Assembly: GCA_000750105.3 (NCBI GenBank)
Contig: JPHH03000051.1
Coordinates: forward strand, 1 to 64,000
DNA length: 64,000 nucleotides
Reading direction: 5' to 3'
Source of the DNA: Tolypocladium sp. Sup5 PDA-1
Lineage: Eukaryota; Ascomycota; Sordariomycetes; Hypocreales; Ophiocordycipitaceae
Within the stretch, counting starts at the first letter, position 1, and every line of letters begins with the position of its first letter. The translations under genes were made by a program, and so were the position numbers. Below are positions 1-10,034 of this stretch, piece after piece. The notes beneath the pieces were generated by a model that was not told the DNA's origin, ran no database searches, and saw nothing but the letters and a program-made list of their open reading frames with translations.

Positions 1-3000
1 TAACAAGGATTATCAGCGAAGAGTCATCGGGATCTCACAGCCCGTCTGGCCTGATAAAAGCTGAATGAGACATACGATACGAATACGGCATGTCTCCGGT
101 CTTTGATAAATTGCGAGTGCGGAAACAAAGCTGCCATCGCGAAGGCGTTTGTTCCTTGTGATGAGAAGTCGATGTGGTGTGGGACGATCCGCCAAAGGTT
201 GCCGCTCCACACTCGAAGTGTTGCAACCCCACGAAAGGCGGCGAACCATGCTACCTGCGGAGGAAAAGTCCTCTCACATTCGGCAGCCATCGCCGGGATC
301 TACAGAACATCAATCGCCATCCTAGCCACGCGTGGGTACTCTAATCGCTGGGCAGACCAGTAGCGTAGTGGGTTGTCGCTTGGTGTACATGTTATTTGAT
401 GGCGGCAAGAACAACACGACTCAACTGCGCCTATGTTTTCTGCTGTACTCCATGGTGGTGAAACAGTGTCGTATCGTATGTAGTACTTTCAACGACAGCC
501 ACGGACGGGAAGCGGGTTGTGTGTGTCCAGTCCCCAACCCGAACCCACCTCACATTTCTCCACGGCATACGAGTACGAAGTACGTGCCTACTCCGCATAT
601 GCACCGCTTATTCTGGCCATTCACCAACGCATGACGCCTGAGCATTGTCCCATTCGGCACATGTTTCCTTGATCATCGGCATTCGGATGCATCCCGACCC
701 TAACTCTCGGTTGCGACAAACAACGGCAAACATTCGGACAAACATGGCGGGGTAAGCAGGTTTCGACGACTTACAGAGTGACATGGCATTGTTAAGAAAT
801 TACGACCAGGAGGTGCGACTGTACCGAGTCTTCCAGGGATATGAAGCACAGCTTCCAAATCCGCTGGTGCAACTGCGTCGGACTTGGTCAACCAATGCCT
901 CGTCCTGGCCCAATCCACTCGTCGCCTGTCAATCGGGCAGGTCCAGTCCCGGTCCCGCAATCTGTCGGTGGTCCTAGGGGGGTCTTTGGTTGGAGCACGG
1001 GCCTACTGGGCTGGGAGGAATGCAGCAGCTGGGTGAGGGTTTTCGGCATCCTTCATCTTCCTCCCCAGCTTCCCCAACCGCCCCATCTTCCCCAGAGACG
1101 GCGAAGCGGACGAGGCAATTCATCCGCCTGCCCGTTTCCAGTTAGCCAATCCCATCGGGGTCCGGATGGCGTTCCCCATCTAAACCGTCACCACTAGCTA
1201 TAGCAACAGCTACCCTGGCGGAAGTAGCATCGGCAAGATTAGCGTTTTGCATACGAAATAGGAAGGCTAACGGATAGCATAACCACAGCCACGCCGACCT
1301 TGGTAGTTAAATGAATGGATCAACTATATATCATTTATGACGGATGCTTTGAGTTTATATCCACAACTTCAAGTCATATTCGGACGGGTATCTCGGCATG
1401 GCGTTGGTGAGTAGTCCGGGTTAAGCTGCTGCATATTGATTGAGCGAGTGGAACCTTTTCGAAAATCCCCTCGATTTCACCTTGAAGGTTGGAACGATCA
1501 CACCTTGAAGGTTTATTACATGCTTTGGCGAATACATGAGAGCCGAGGCATCTCTGTACTGTGACAAGCTGCATGATTCAAAGTCTGTACACCTTTGCCC
1601 TTTCCTCCCTCAAGCCGCATATTTCTAAGAACTATCCTCATTCTTATGTCCCACTGTTGTGGCATGATACCAAGGCTCCAAGCGCGACCGATGTGCTGTC
1701 ATAGTTCAGACGTGCGTCTGCCCTATCGCCATTAATTTGACCACCTCTACCAAAGTCATACTGTCTTTCGAAGTATGTGTTGATACTATCGAGTTTCACT
1801 GGATTGCTGGTACGTAACGGACAAGCTCATGACGGACAAATTACCATCATTAACTCGTGGAGAGTGCCATAGTCATAAGAAACCATTATGTGCGACTTTT
1901 TCAAGAACTACTATATCTATGCATGCTGCGTAGATCCCGGAGCACACTTCTGCAGCATATCAACAGACGGGAGCCGAAAACGGTCTTGTCCCACAGCGCC
2001 TCACGAGCGCTACATTGTGATTCCGGGAAGCTGTCCACAATGCTGCGGATGACAGAGAGAGCTCTCCGCCGTGGTGTCATCCAGGCTGTTGCCGTTCTTG
2101 CCGGTGTTGTTGCTTGGGTCAAGCGGTCGACTCTCTGAAGAAATAGCAATGTTGGTTTTGTGGCAATCGACCTCACCAAAGGTCTCCTGACAATCGCTGC
2201 CCCAATCGATTACGTCGCAGTCACCAGACATCGTGGAGATTATCGCAACATAATAAGCGAAAATGCTGGAAGTTATGAGTCGATGGTTTGGGGATAAAGC
2301 TCACCCAAAGTTGCGCCCGGAGTCCTTTGAAATACTCACCGACTGTAGGAGCCTGATCACGTTTTCAACGTGGCAATGGATCTGTCTAAGCGCCTTAGGC
2401 TCAGCACCGGCGTATGCTGATAGAATCGGGTGGAACTGCCCACGTTTCGGCGACACGCTGGCGTGGCCAGGCAGTTTGAAGCCATTTCGACTCACAATCA
2501 TGTTCTAGGAGCAGCATCGTCCTGGTTGCACATGGGAGCGGGCAGATCGGCCGCCATATTTTTGCGAGTCGTTTCAATAGGCCTCATTGGGAGCTGTGTT
2601 TCGCCGCCTGTCACTGTGCTGCGGTCGATGTCGGCGTCAGTGTCTCCTCTCGAGCACGGTGTATTGGCAAGAGGTAAGACACTCTCCACAGCTACAGCAC
2701 TGTTCTTATGTCCCTGTTGTAGGCCACCTGGCGGCTTTTCAAGAGAGGACCTGGAACCGCTACCATCAGGTATGTTCCTGGCATCCTGACTTGCCACCGT
2801 CCCTGGTTGGATCTCCCGACTGAAGCCACGAGTTCCGTCCGGAGTCGCATGGGATATACCGCCGCTCGTTCGGGTGCGCTTTATCCGTCCTTTTCCCGCC
2901 CGTTCCCTTCTTAGCGCGAGCATGCGCCGCAGTGGAACCCTGGAACGGCCGCTGGTATCTTCGCTTCAAGGGTCGATGACAACGCCATGAAGATTGGCGC

Positions 3001-3062
3001 TTCTTACTCCTCAGTCTCTCGGCTTCCTGACAAGATAGAACGTCTTTAGCCTATAAACACGG
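1..3062. other. gene-poor stretch, no supported gene
   Basis: Only short, overlapping open frames are visible on both strands and none shows a recognisable domain. The minus strand between about 2010 and 2920 has several adjacent short frames with a somewhat protein-like composition. They are broken by stops and shift frame, so at most they are a very old gene relic. I see no RNA gene and no clear transposon end here. Confidence 0.5.
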
Positions 3063-3302
3063 TTAGCTCCAGCCATGATAATATCCATAAGACTGCCTTG
3101 CCAGGCTGTTCAGATTGGGAAGAGTCTCTCCCTCTGGAAGATGTATTGCGATACGGTAGCAGTTGTGCGTGGGATCCCAGGATAACATTGCAGCGAAGAC
3201 ATGTGCCTTGTCTCCAAGATCTCCGGTCTTCCGCAGGATGGTTGGACCGCTTTTACAGGCCTTGGCCTTCTCTTCGACGCCATGCTCGTACCAATGAGGC
3301 AT
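3063..3302 (-). pseudogene. short protein-like fragment, family uncertain
   Basis: This 79-residue frame reads more like real protein than the surrounding frames. It has a lysine/glycine-rich start, a tract around residues 28-55 of the type DKAHVFAAML...YRIAIHLPEGE, and a short tail. The pattern of a basic start, 'RKTGDLGDKAHVF' and a beta-strand-like stretch recalls small fungal MADS-like proteins, but this is only a guess. Nothing next to it extends the similarity, so it is best read as a truncated remnant. Confidence 0.2.
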
Positions 3303-3679
3303 GTCTGACTTTTGCTGCAGTCCCGTCCCAGTCAGGTAGTTGGATGCGACTCGAGATGATACTAGATCCCAAAGTAAGAAAACTGCTGTGTGCCTGCAAC
3401 ACGTATTGCAATTTCGATCCTCACAATGTTTCCCAGGGGTTCAAGGTACGCTCACAATGCAGCGGCAGGCCGAGATGGGTTCTGTTCACGCAGGACGTTT
3501 GGCTTGACTGTAGTTGACCAGAACTCGACTTCTGGATGCACGTTGGGGAACCACCCTTGCTGCATCCGAATAGCTCCTTCTTGCTCCAAAGCATGGCCCT
3601 GAGGTTTCACGACGTGGACAGTTGCCGACAACTTGATCGTCTTGACGCAGGACCGTGCAGGGTAACTGCGCCCACAACT

Positions 3680-4440
3680 GTCTACGTGGGTCTGCCTCCA
3701 TAGTCCTGAACCTGCCTGGTCGCTTGTGCCACGGTCGCTTGTGCCACAGAACGCTTGGTGGCTTTATGGATGAAGCGATTGTGGACAAGGCTTCGACATC
3801 TGTCTCTGTCCAGAGTCACTGTCCGTTTCTAGAGTTTGTGGGGGGGTCGTGGGAGGCTGTGGCCTTTGTGGCTACACTGCTTTGTAAATGCCGGGTGTCC
3901 ACTTGGCGACTTTCGCAGAGTGTAACTGCCTACTTGTTCGTTTATTGACTCTAGTGCTACCAAGGCTACTATCTATTTTCTGACGCTAAAGGGATGCAAA
4001 ACTGTCTGTGGGGGTACGCCAACAAGATGATGGCGGCAAGTATCAGCCCGAAGCTGCCACATTGCTCAGGGCACCAGCGCCTGAACTGTCTACGTGAGCG
4101 TGCCTGCATAGTGCCGCAGAACGCTTGCTGGCTTCTATGGATGACGATTCTGGACACTACTTCACAGCCTGTTCTTGCTAGAGTCGCTGTCCGTTTCTTC
4201 ATTCGGCGGGGAGGTCGTGCGCTGTGGGTGGCTACGCTGCCGTTTGCAAACGCTGTCTGTTGTCATTTAGTGTCTTGTGCAGAATTTGACGATCTATGTT
4301 GGTCATTCATTGACACTGGATGCTACCAGGGATACAGTACTATCTATTTGTTGATGCCGAGACGATACAGCTTCAGTGGAGACAAGTCCACAAGATGACG
4401 GCGGCAAGAACCAGCCCGGAATTACCACATTGCTCATGCT
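3680..4440. repeat. imperfect direct repeat, period about 367 bp
   Basis: Two diverged copies lie head to tail. Shared anchors recur about 366-370 bp apart: GAACGCTTG[G/C]TGGCT (about 3748 and 4118), GCTACCA[A/G]GG...ACTATCTATTT (about 3956 and 4322), and CAAGATGA[T/C]GGCGGCAAG (about 4023 and 4391). A weaker partial match occurs near 4627. No intact frame crosses the copies. It may be a diverged transposon or an old segmental duplication. Confidence 0.55.
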
Positions 4441-5404
4441 ACGGGGTCTGACTAGCCCCATCGGCCTCGATCGCCTAACACTTGCCGGTTCTAGTTCTGT
4501 CAAGATCTTGATGCAGCGACCCACTCTTGCGTTGTCCGTTTGTTCACCACGGACAGTGCCAGGGTTGAGTTCCATTTGCTGCCTTTCAGAGGGCTCGTCG
4601 GCTCTGGCGGTTGCAAGTCGACAAGTTGACAAGATGACCGCGGCACTTGTCCGAAAGACACGCTTCATCTTGGAGGGATGTAGGAACGTATTGGAGCCTC
4701 CACTCCGAGGGTGTGTATGTTGGGGACTCTCATGCCCAAGGAAGTGCAGGTCAGTGATTCCTTGCTACTGCTCCGTCATCACATCCACAAGCGAACTACA
4801 AGCCCTCATTCTGCGGGACACCAAGTCTTCCTATGCGCACTTTTTCTCTCCTCATCAGACACCTGGGGTACAGTCCGGTCGCCGAATAGAGAAGTCTCCT
4901 CGGGATATGCCCGGGGCTGTCCACCCTCCGATCGCCTCCGCGAAAAATGTGAGCCACTCCGGCCCGAGGTCGGTCTGTTGCATAATAGCCCGACTAGAAT
5001 CTTTTCGGCACCCGTCTGGCGTCCTTCCTTGGCCATGTTCCTGAAAATTATGTCTGCTGCCTGTTGAGACCCTCTATCGTTTGCTCGTAGTGAGTTCCAC
5101 TGCCCACCCAGCGCACCCGAGGTCCAACATACCTGTGGCGTTATGGTTTCTGCATGGATGTCTCGTTGGGCAACAAAAGGCTCTGGAATCAGAGAGAAAG
5201 AGACATGGCCAGTGCAAGCAAGATGCTCGTAACCTATTGGCGCCCTTTTTCTCCTCGGATGCTGCCCGAGTGTGTCCAGTGTCGGTCCTTGGTCGGAGAA
5301 CCTCCGATGCTGCGTTGACAGGCCGTTTGGATGGACCCCCACCCCCGGCCTACTTTTCTCATCTCATTGGCATCTTTGCGATTTGAACAGGCGACAAGAC
5401 CGCT

Positions 5405-5590
5405 GTGTCGCGTTTTGGCATTGTTGTCGTCAAGCTGCTTCTCGAGACAGGCAAAGTCGACATTAACGCCAGAGACACCGCCTACTATCGGACACCGCTC
5501 TGGCTAGCCGCCGAGAAAGGGTATGAGTCTATCGTTTCGCTACTTCTCGATACGGACAAAGTAGATGTCGATGCCAAAAACTGGAGATAA
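5405..5590 (+). pseudogene. ankyrin-repeat fragment
   Basis: This 61-residue frame holds nearly two ankyrin repeats. One stretch reads VVKLLLETGKVDINARD; the next reads TPLWLAAEKGYESIVSLLLD and ends VDVDAKN. That is the TPLxxAAxxGxxxxVxxLL consensus of the large fungal ankyrin/NACHT protein families. There is no start region, no partner domain upstream, and a stop right after the second repeat. It is therefore a detached piece of a much longer protein. Confidence 0.6.
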
Positions 5591-5735
5591 GCATGTCGCT
5601 TGGAAACTATCTAACTAATAGCACACGAGTCTAAGCGCTATGTGCATGTATTGAACTATATAAGTATAGTACGAGACCTTGGACAACCTAGCGAAACTAC
5701 CGACGCCGGCGATCCACTGCCCGACTCACTAGAAC

Positions 5736-6461
5736 TTAAAACCCGACCTTGATGTTCCAGCCGGACGAAGTCTGGGTAGCCGAGTATCCCGCCTCGCCCA
5801 CGCAGTCACCATATTCGTAGACACTGGTGTTCTCGCCACCACTAGCCCCGCTCGTGTTGGACGTGGGACTTCCAAAGAAGACCTCAGTCTCGGGCAAAGA
5901 AGAGCAGATGTGTGTCTCTCCGTCATTCCAGAGGTAGTACTCGACAAAGCCACCCGGACCCCCGTTCTGGATCAATCCCGCGCCAGATGGCAACGTCCAC
6001 TCTCCGACAACAATCGAGCCTTCCGTAACAGTATCAACGAGCGTCGCCCTCCATGTGGTGCCTCCAGTATTCTCGACAACCAGGTTATAGGTGTGACTAT
6101 AGTCTCCATTGATTTCAACGGCGCAGCTGACACCCGGACCCGTATCAGCACCGTAGGAACAGTTGGGGTTTGTAGTCGTTGTGCCATTCTGGAATGAAGA
6201 GAAGGCAGCGTGGATGATGCTATCACAGCCGGAGTCGCTCCTGGGCTGCAGGCCGGTGTAGCCGACGTTGTCAACGTTATTGAAGCTAAACTCTTGGGCA
6301 AAGAAGTAGCCAGAGGTATGTGGAGCATTGACCATGTTGAAGGGGAAAGTGATATCGTTTAAGCCGTCAGAGGGGGCACTGGAGAACGACCAGAGATTCC
6401 CGACTCCGGCGAGTCCGAGTGATGGCGCATACGACGCCAAGATTGCCGCGGTGAGCTTCAT
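5736..6461 (-). CDS. secreted protein, DUF3472-like
   Basis: This single-exon gene encodes 241 residues. The start MKLTAAILASYAPSLGLAG is a signal peptide with a likely cleavage after residue 18-19. The mature part is rich in Gly, Ser, Asn and aromatic residues, with evenly spread cysteines that could pair extracellularly. The stretch YFFAQEFSFNN...GYTGLQ, the later CAVEINGDYSHTY and the repeated short beta-strand pattern resemble the DUF3472 family of secreted, probably beta-sandwich fungal proteins. I am moderately sure of the family; the function is unknown. The protein is expected outside the cell or at the wall. It stands alone, with no close neighbour on either side. Confidence 0.7.
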   Translation of the reverse strand: MKLTAAILASYAPSLGLAGVGNLWSFSSAPSDGLNDITFPFNMVNAPHTSGYFFAQEFSFNNVDNVGYTGLQPRSDSGCDSIIHAAFSSFQNGTTTTNPNCSYGADTGPGVSCAVEINGDYSHTYNLVVENTGGTTWRATLVDTVTEGSIVVGEWTLPSGAGLIQNGGPGGFVEYYLWNDGETHICSSLPETEVFFGSPTSNTSGASGGENTSVYEYGDCVGEAGYSATQTSSGWNIKVGF

Positions 6462-9400
6462 TTTCGTTGCGCTTCGTGGGGTAGGTTGCGGCTCGAAACA
6501 GCTATGAAGATGCCAAGAGCAGGATCGGGGGTACGGCTCCTTCGTATAAGACAGTAGTAAGCAGATGGATGAGACGATACTTATAACTTTGTGCTAGCAA
6601 GTGGAGGATCTCAGTGTGTGCAAGACATTGCCGTCATACCAGGACAAGGAGATATTGAGGGTGTTGCCTGGGAATGGAATAGGCAGTTGTGATCTGTATG
6701 TTTCATCTTAAGTGTGTTGGACACTGGTCCGCTCGTCGCGCCATGGAGCACGGGTGTGCGCCACAACAGGGATGTTCAAGCTGCTAGATGTCGATCTTTA
6801 GCGCGGGGGAAGACCTGCCTGTTTAATGAAAGTCGAAAGGCTCCGTGTATATCGCGCCTCGGTCGAAGGCTGAGCGAGTCCAGATGGAGAGGCTGCCGGT
6901 CGATGTTCCATATACTGGCTGGGCTGGTAACTACATGTAAGGATTTGGTGAGGTTGGTGTAGGTTTCAGGGACTTTCATGCTAAGACTCCATATAATTTT
7001 AGACATTTGAGCAACTCAGAACAGCCACACCACTCTCAGGTCCACGCCCTATTCGGGTCGCGGGTTTAGCACTTTGTATGTATGCTGTTGCCAGATTGAG
7101 GCCACCCAATTAGGGGCCACAAGGCTCGGCACGTGACTTTGAGGAGCTACGGAGTTATCTCCCTGCAGACCGATTTTACACACGATGCAGATCATCACAG
7201 GCATCTTCAACCATCACTCAATTGCCCCTGAAGCCTCGTTATATTCATCGTGAATTACGTGACCGTTCGACGGCGACAGAAGGCCCTATCTTCTGACAGC
7301 TGTAAATCCTCTTTATCGCGTTGGGAAGGTCAACATCTCCATTTTCAGCCACTGTCAATCATGGCTGCAAGTGCCTATTCCAGGTTAGCAGCAGCACCAA
7401 ACCAGAGTGCTGGCTGGAACCGTTTATTTGCCAATTTCCACGTTAACCCCAGCTCCGAAACCACATGCACCACTCGTCATGTGGGGATTCGGTATTAACG
7501 GAGCCACGGAGGTGGTGTGGTACGACGCCCCACCCCTCCGTCCACATACTTGCGTGTAAATGATCTAGGAGTATAGGACCCATTACTACGAGTCAACACC
7601 ATCACCTTGGAGGACAGACGATATAGGAGCGCTTCGTAATCGGGTTTTACTAGTATGTTTCAGCCTACTCTATAGTCACTAATGCTCTTTATATTGCAAC
7701 TCAATGCATGAACACCAGCGCCGGGAGCTTATACCATCTAAATGGCTCGCCTTTGCCGCGTAGAGACCAGCTCGACGTTGTCTTGCTCTCCTGATTATAC
7801 CCTATGCCGAAGATATCATCGCTTCTCATCATGGTGGGTTCTAATTCGTACTCGAAGGTTGTATCCTGCGACCAAGGTGACGGTGTGGCTACACGAGCCA
7901 AGTCCATACAATTTATGAATGGAACATTGCTTTCCACCGTCTTTCTAGCAATAATGAGTTGCCCTTCTCTACATCTATGACGCACTCGTAAGTGATAAGT
8001 CATGTTTTTGGTTTCTCATTCATTCACAGAGCATAATACCACCTTAAAAGAAAACGTTGCAGGTCCTGAGGGATTTTGCAGCGGAATGGCAACACCAAGC
8101 GGCGCAGACTTTCTGCAATGGTTAAGGGGGCATGCAGGCTTCTCTCGCGACCTGAGATGATGGGCAAGATGTGCCGATGCGGGATCGGGCCATCAGCCGC
8201 GCACTGCAATACACCACCAACAGACGGCGCAAGTCTCCCTCCACCCGACTCGGCATCCACCAACCCTGACATGGCAGCGTCCGTGTCCATGCTCACGGGT
8301 CCGTCACGCACGTTAATCGATGCTGAACTTTGCGCTGGCCTTCCCTTTGAAAAGGCACCCTTGAGATCTGATGTTTCCTTTGGCAGCCGACCGTCTCGCC
8401 GACGTCGCTTGGGCAACGCCTTTTTCAGTGCTTCCGCTTGTTCTCTTCGTGAGACCTCCTCGACCGGTGCCTGTTTGGCCTGGATAGGCCGAAATCTGGA
8501 TGTCGCGTTCGCTTGTCTTTCAAATTCCGACACCCGCTTCGGCCCCTCGTCCATTGCGCTCAATCTCACTCGGCAATACTCCTTGTCGCAGCAGCGGCCG
8601 CTGCTACCGTGACTACTTCGCCTTCTCCCTCTACCGAACGAACCTCGCGGCTAGGATTCTCCCCCATGCTGATGCTGTCTTGGAGTCGAAGCTTTCCAGA
8701 CGGACGATAGATCACAAAGCTTTGGCTCGCAAGGCTCTCTTAGATTGTCTCGCTTCCTGGCAATGATGCTCCGCCGGAACGGCATTCTTCCTGCCGGCGG
8801 TTTCATCCAAAGCTAAGGTCTTAACAGCATCGAAGCAATGCGGCAATGCCCATCTGAGAGAGCCCCCCCCCCCCCCCCCCCCCTTTCTTCCTTTTCCTCC
8901 CCTCCCCTACCCTCTCCTCTCCTCTCCCACTCTTCACCATCCTACCACCTTTCGTCCATCCTTGCGGAAGGCCTCGGCCATCCCATGCATAGGAATCGTC
9001 ACCGCAACTTTGTCTAGAGCGGCCTTCTACTGTTGCGCTCTCCTCCTCATCTTCTCAATCTACCGTTGCAAGTGCCGGACTTGAAGGAGGATGGTGCCAG
9101 ACTTGCTTTTTCTCCGATGACCTTGCTGCAACAGAGATAAGGATAGCCCTGCCATCCACCTGCAGGTCACCAAGAGCGATGCCTTCCAGCTCTTCCAAGA
9201 CCTTCTTTTCCAACTTTCGCATCAATTCTAGCGGCAACTTTCCCCAGACCGCCTCGTCGTGTGACTCATTCGCGGTGTCAAGAACCATGTGCACCATGCA
9301 TCTCTTCCTGCTTCTCATGGCGAAGGTGCTTCTCACGAATTCCATACATTCAAGATCGATTAAATATTAAGTTGATCTTTCCTTCCCTACTTCTTTCTCA

Positions 9401-10034
9401 AAATTGTATACTAAAGGACGACATATCAACCCGTACGGAAACACAATGTCTTCCTCACCCGTCACCAGTGCTCCTCCACCGCGCCTTCGAACGAGAATTG
9501 GCGCCAAACTTCGATGCTGGCTATGGAAACACGATTCCCCAGCATCTGGACGAAACCGACCCCAAGAACAGACTGGCAGTCGCTTCCAAGTTCATTCTCG
9601 ACGAGGCACAGGTCACCGGTGGAACGACAAACGTGGTGCGGCGGTTCAGTGACATTGCCGCACGGGCATTCGTCAACCCAGGAGTGAACGTGGTAAGGGG
9701 GGTTTGAACCCTTGGGATGGTTCGAACCGAGCAACGAGCGACTACCGAAGCGTTGGAGAGAAGGCGATTTCACACGGATGAAACCGCACGGCGTTATTTC
9801 GTCTCGAATTTTGTTTTTCACGCACCCCGTTGGAAAAGCATGCATGGCGAGGCGAGGCACAGACAAAAAGTTTCTCTCCAGGTGTTTTCACGGCGTTGGC
9901 CCATTGGGCTCGGGGGAAGGAGATGTGAGATTAGATGTACAAGATTTGATCGTACCTGTCCAAAATCTAATTATTTCAAGCTGTTTTGTTCCGTAGTTTG
10001 TCTAGAGGGATATCATACGTGCTCTCCGATGCAG
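6462..10034. other. intergenic stretch with weak reading frames only
   Basis: No gene can be supported. Three minus-strand frames have a protein-like flavour but no recognised domain: 7701-8003 (100 residues, containing SPWSQDTTFEYELEPT), 8024-8569 (181 residues, basic and low-complexity) and 9055-9345 (96 residues, with a Leu/Glu/Lys-rich helix). On the plus strand, 9500-9707 holds a frame containing NRLAVASKFILDEAQVTGG. A 21-base C run interrupts the middle. These may be decayed exons. Confidence 0.4.
8863..8934. repeat. poly-C run and pyrimidine tract
   Basis: Twenty-one consecutive C residues (8863-8883) are followed by about 50 bases that are almost purely C and T on the plus strand. 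This is low-complexity DNA with the potential to form triplex or i-motif structures. The C run length is also prone to assembly error. Confidence 0.9.

Noticed and set aside
2010..2923. Series of protein-like minus-strand frames
   Set aside because: No recognisable motif, repeated frame changes and stops; cannot be assigned to a gene.
9706..9735. TTTGAACCC / GGTTCGAACC motif resembling a tRNA T-loop
   Set aside because: No cloverleaf arms or anticodon stem could be formed around it.
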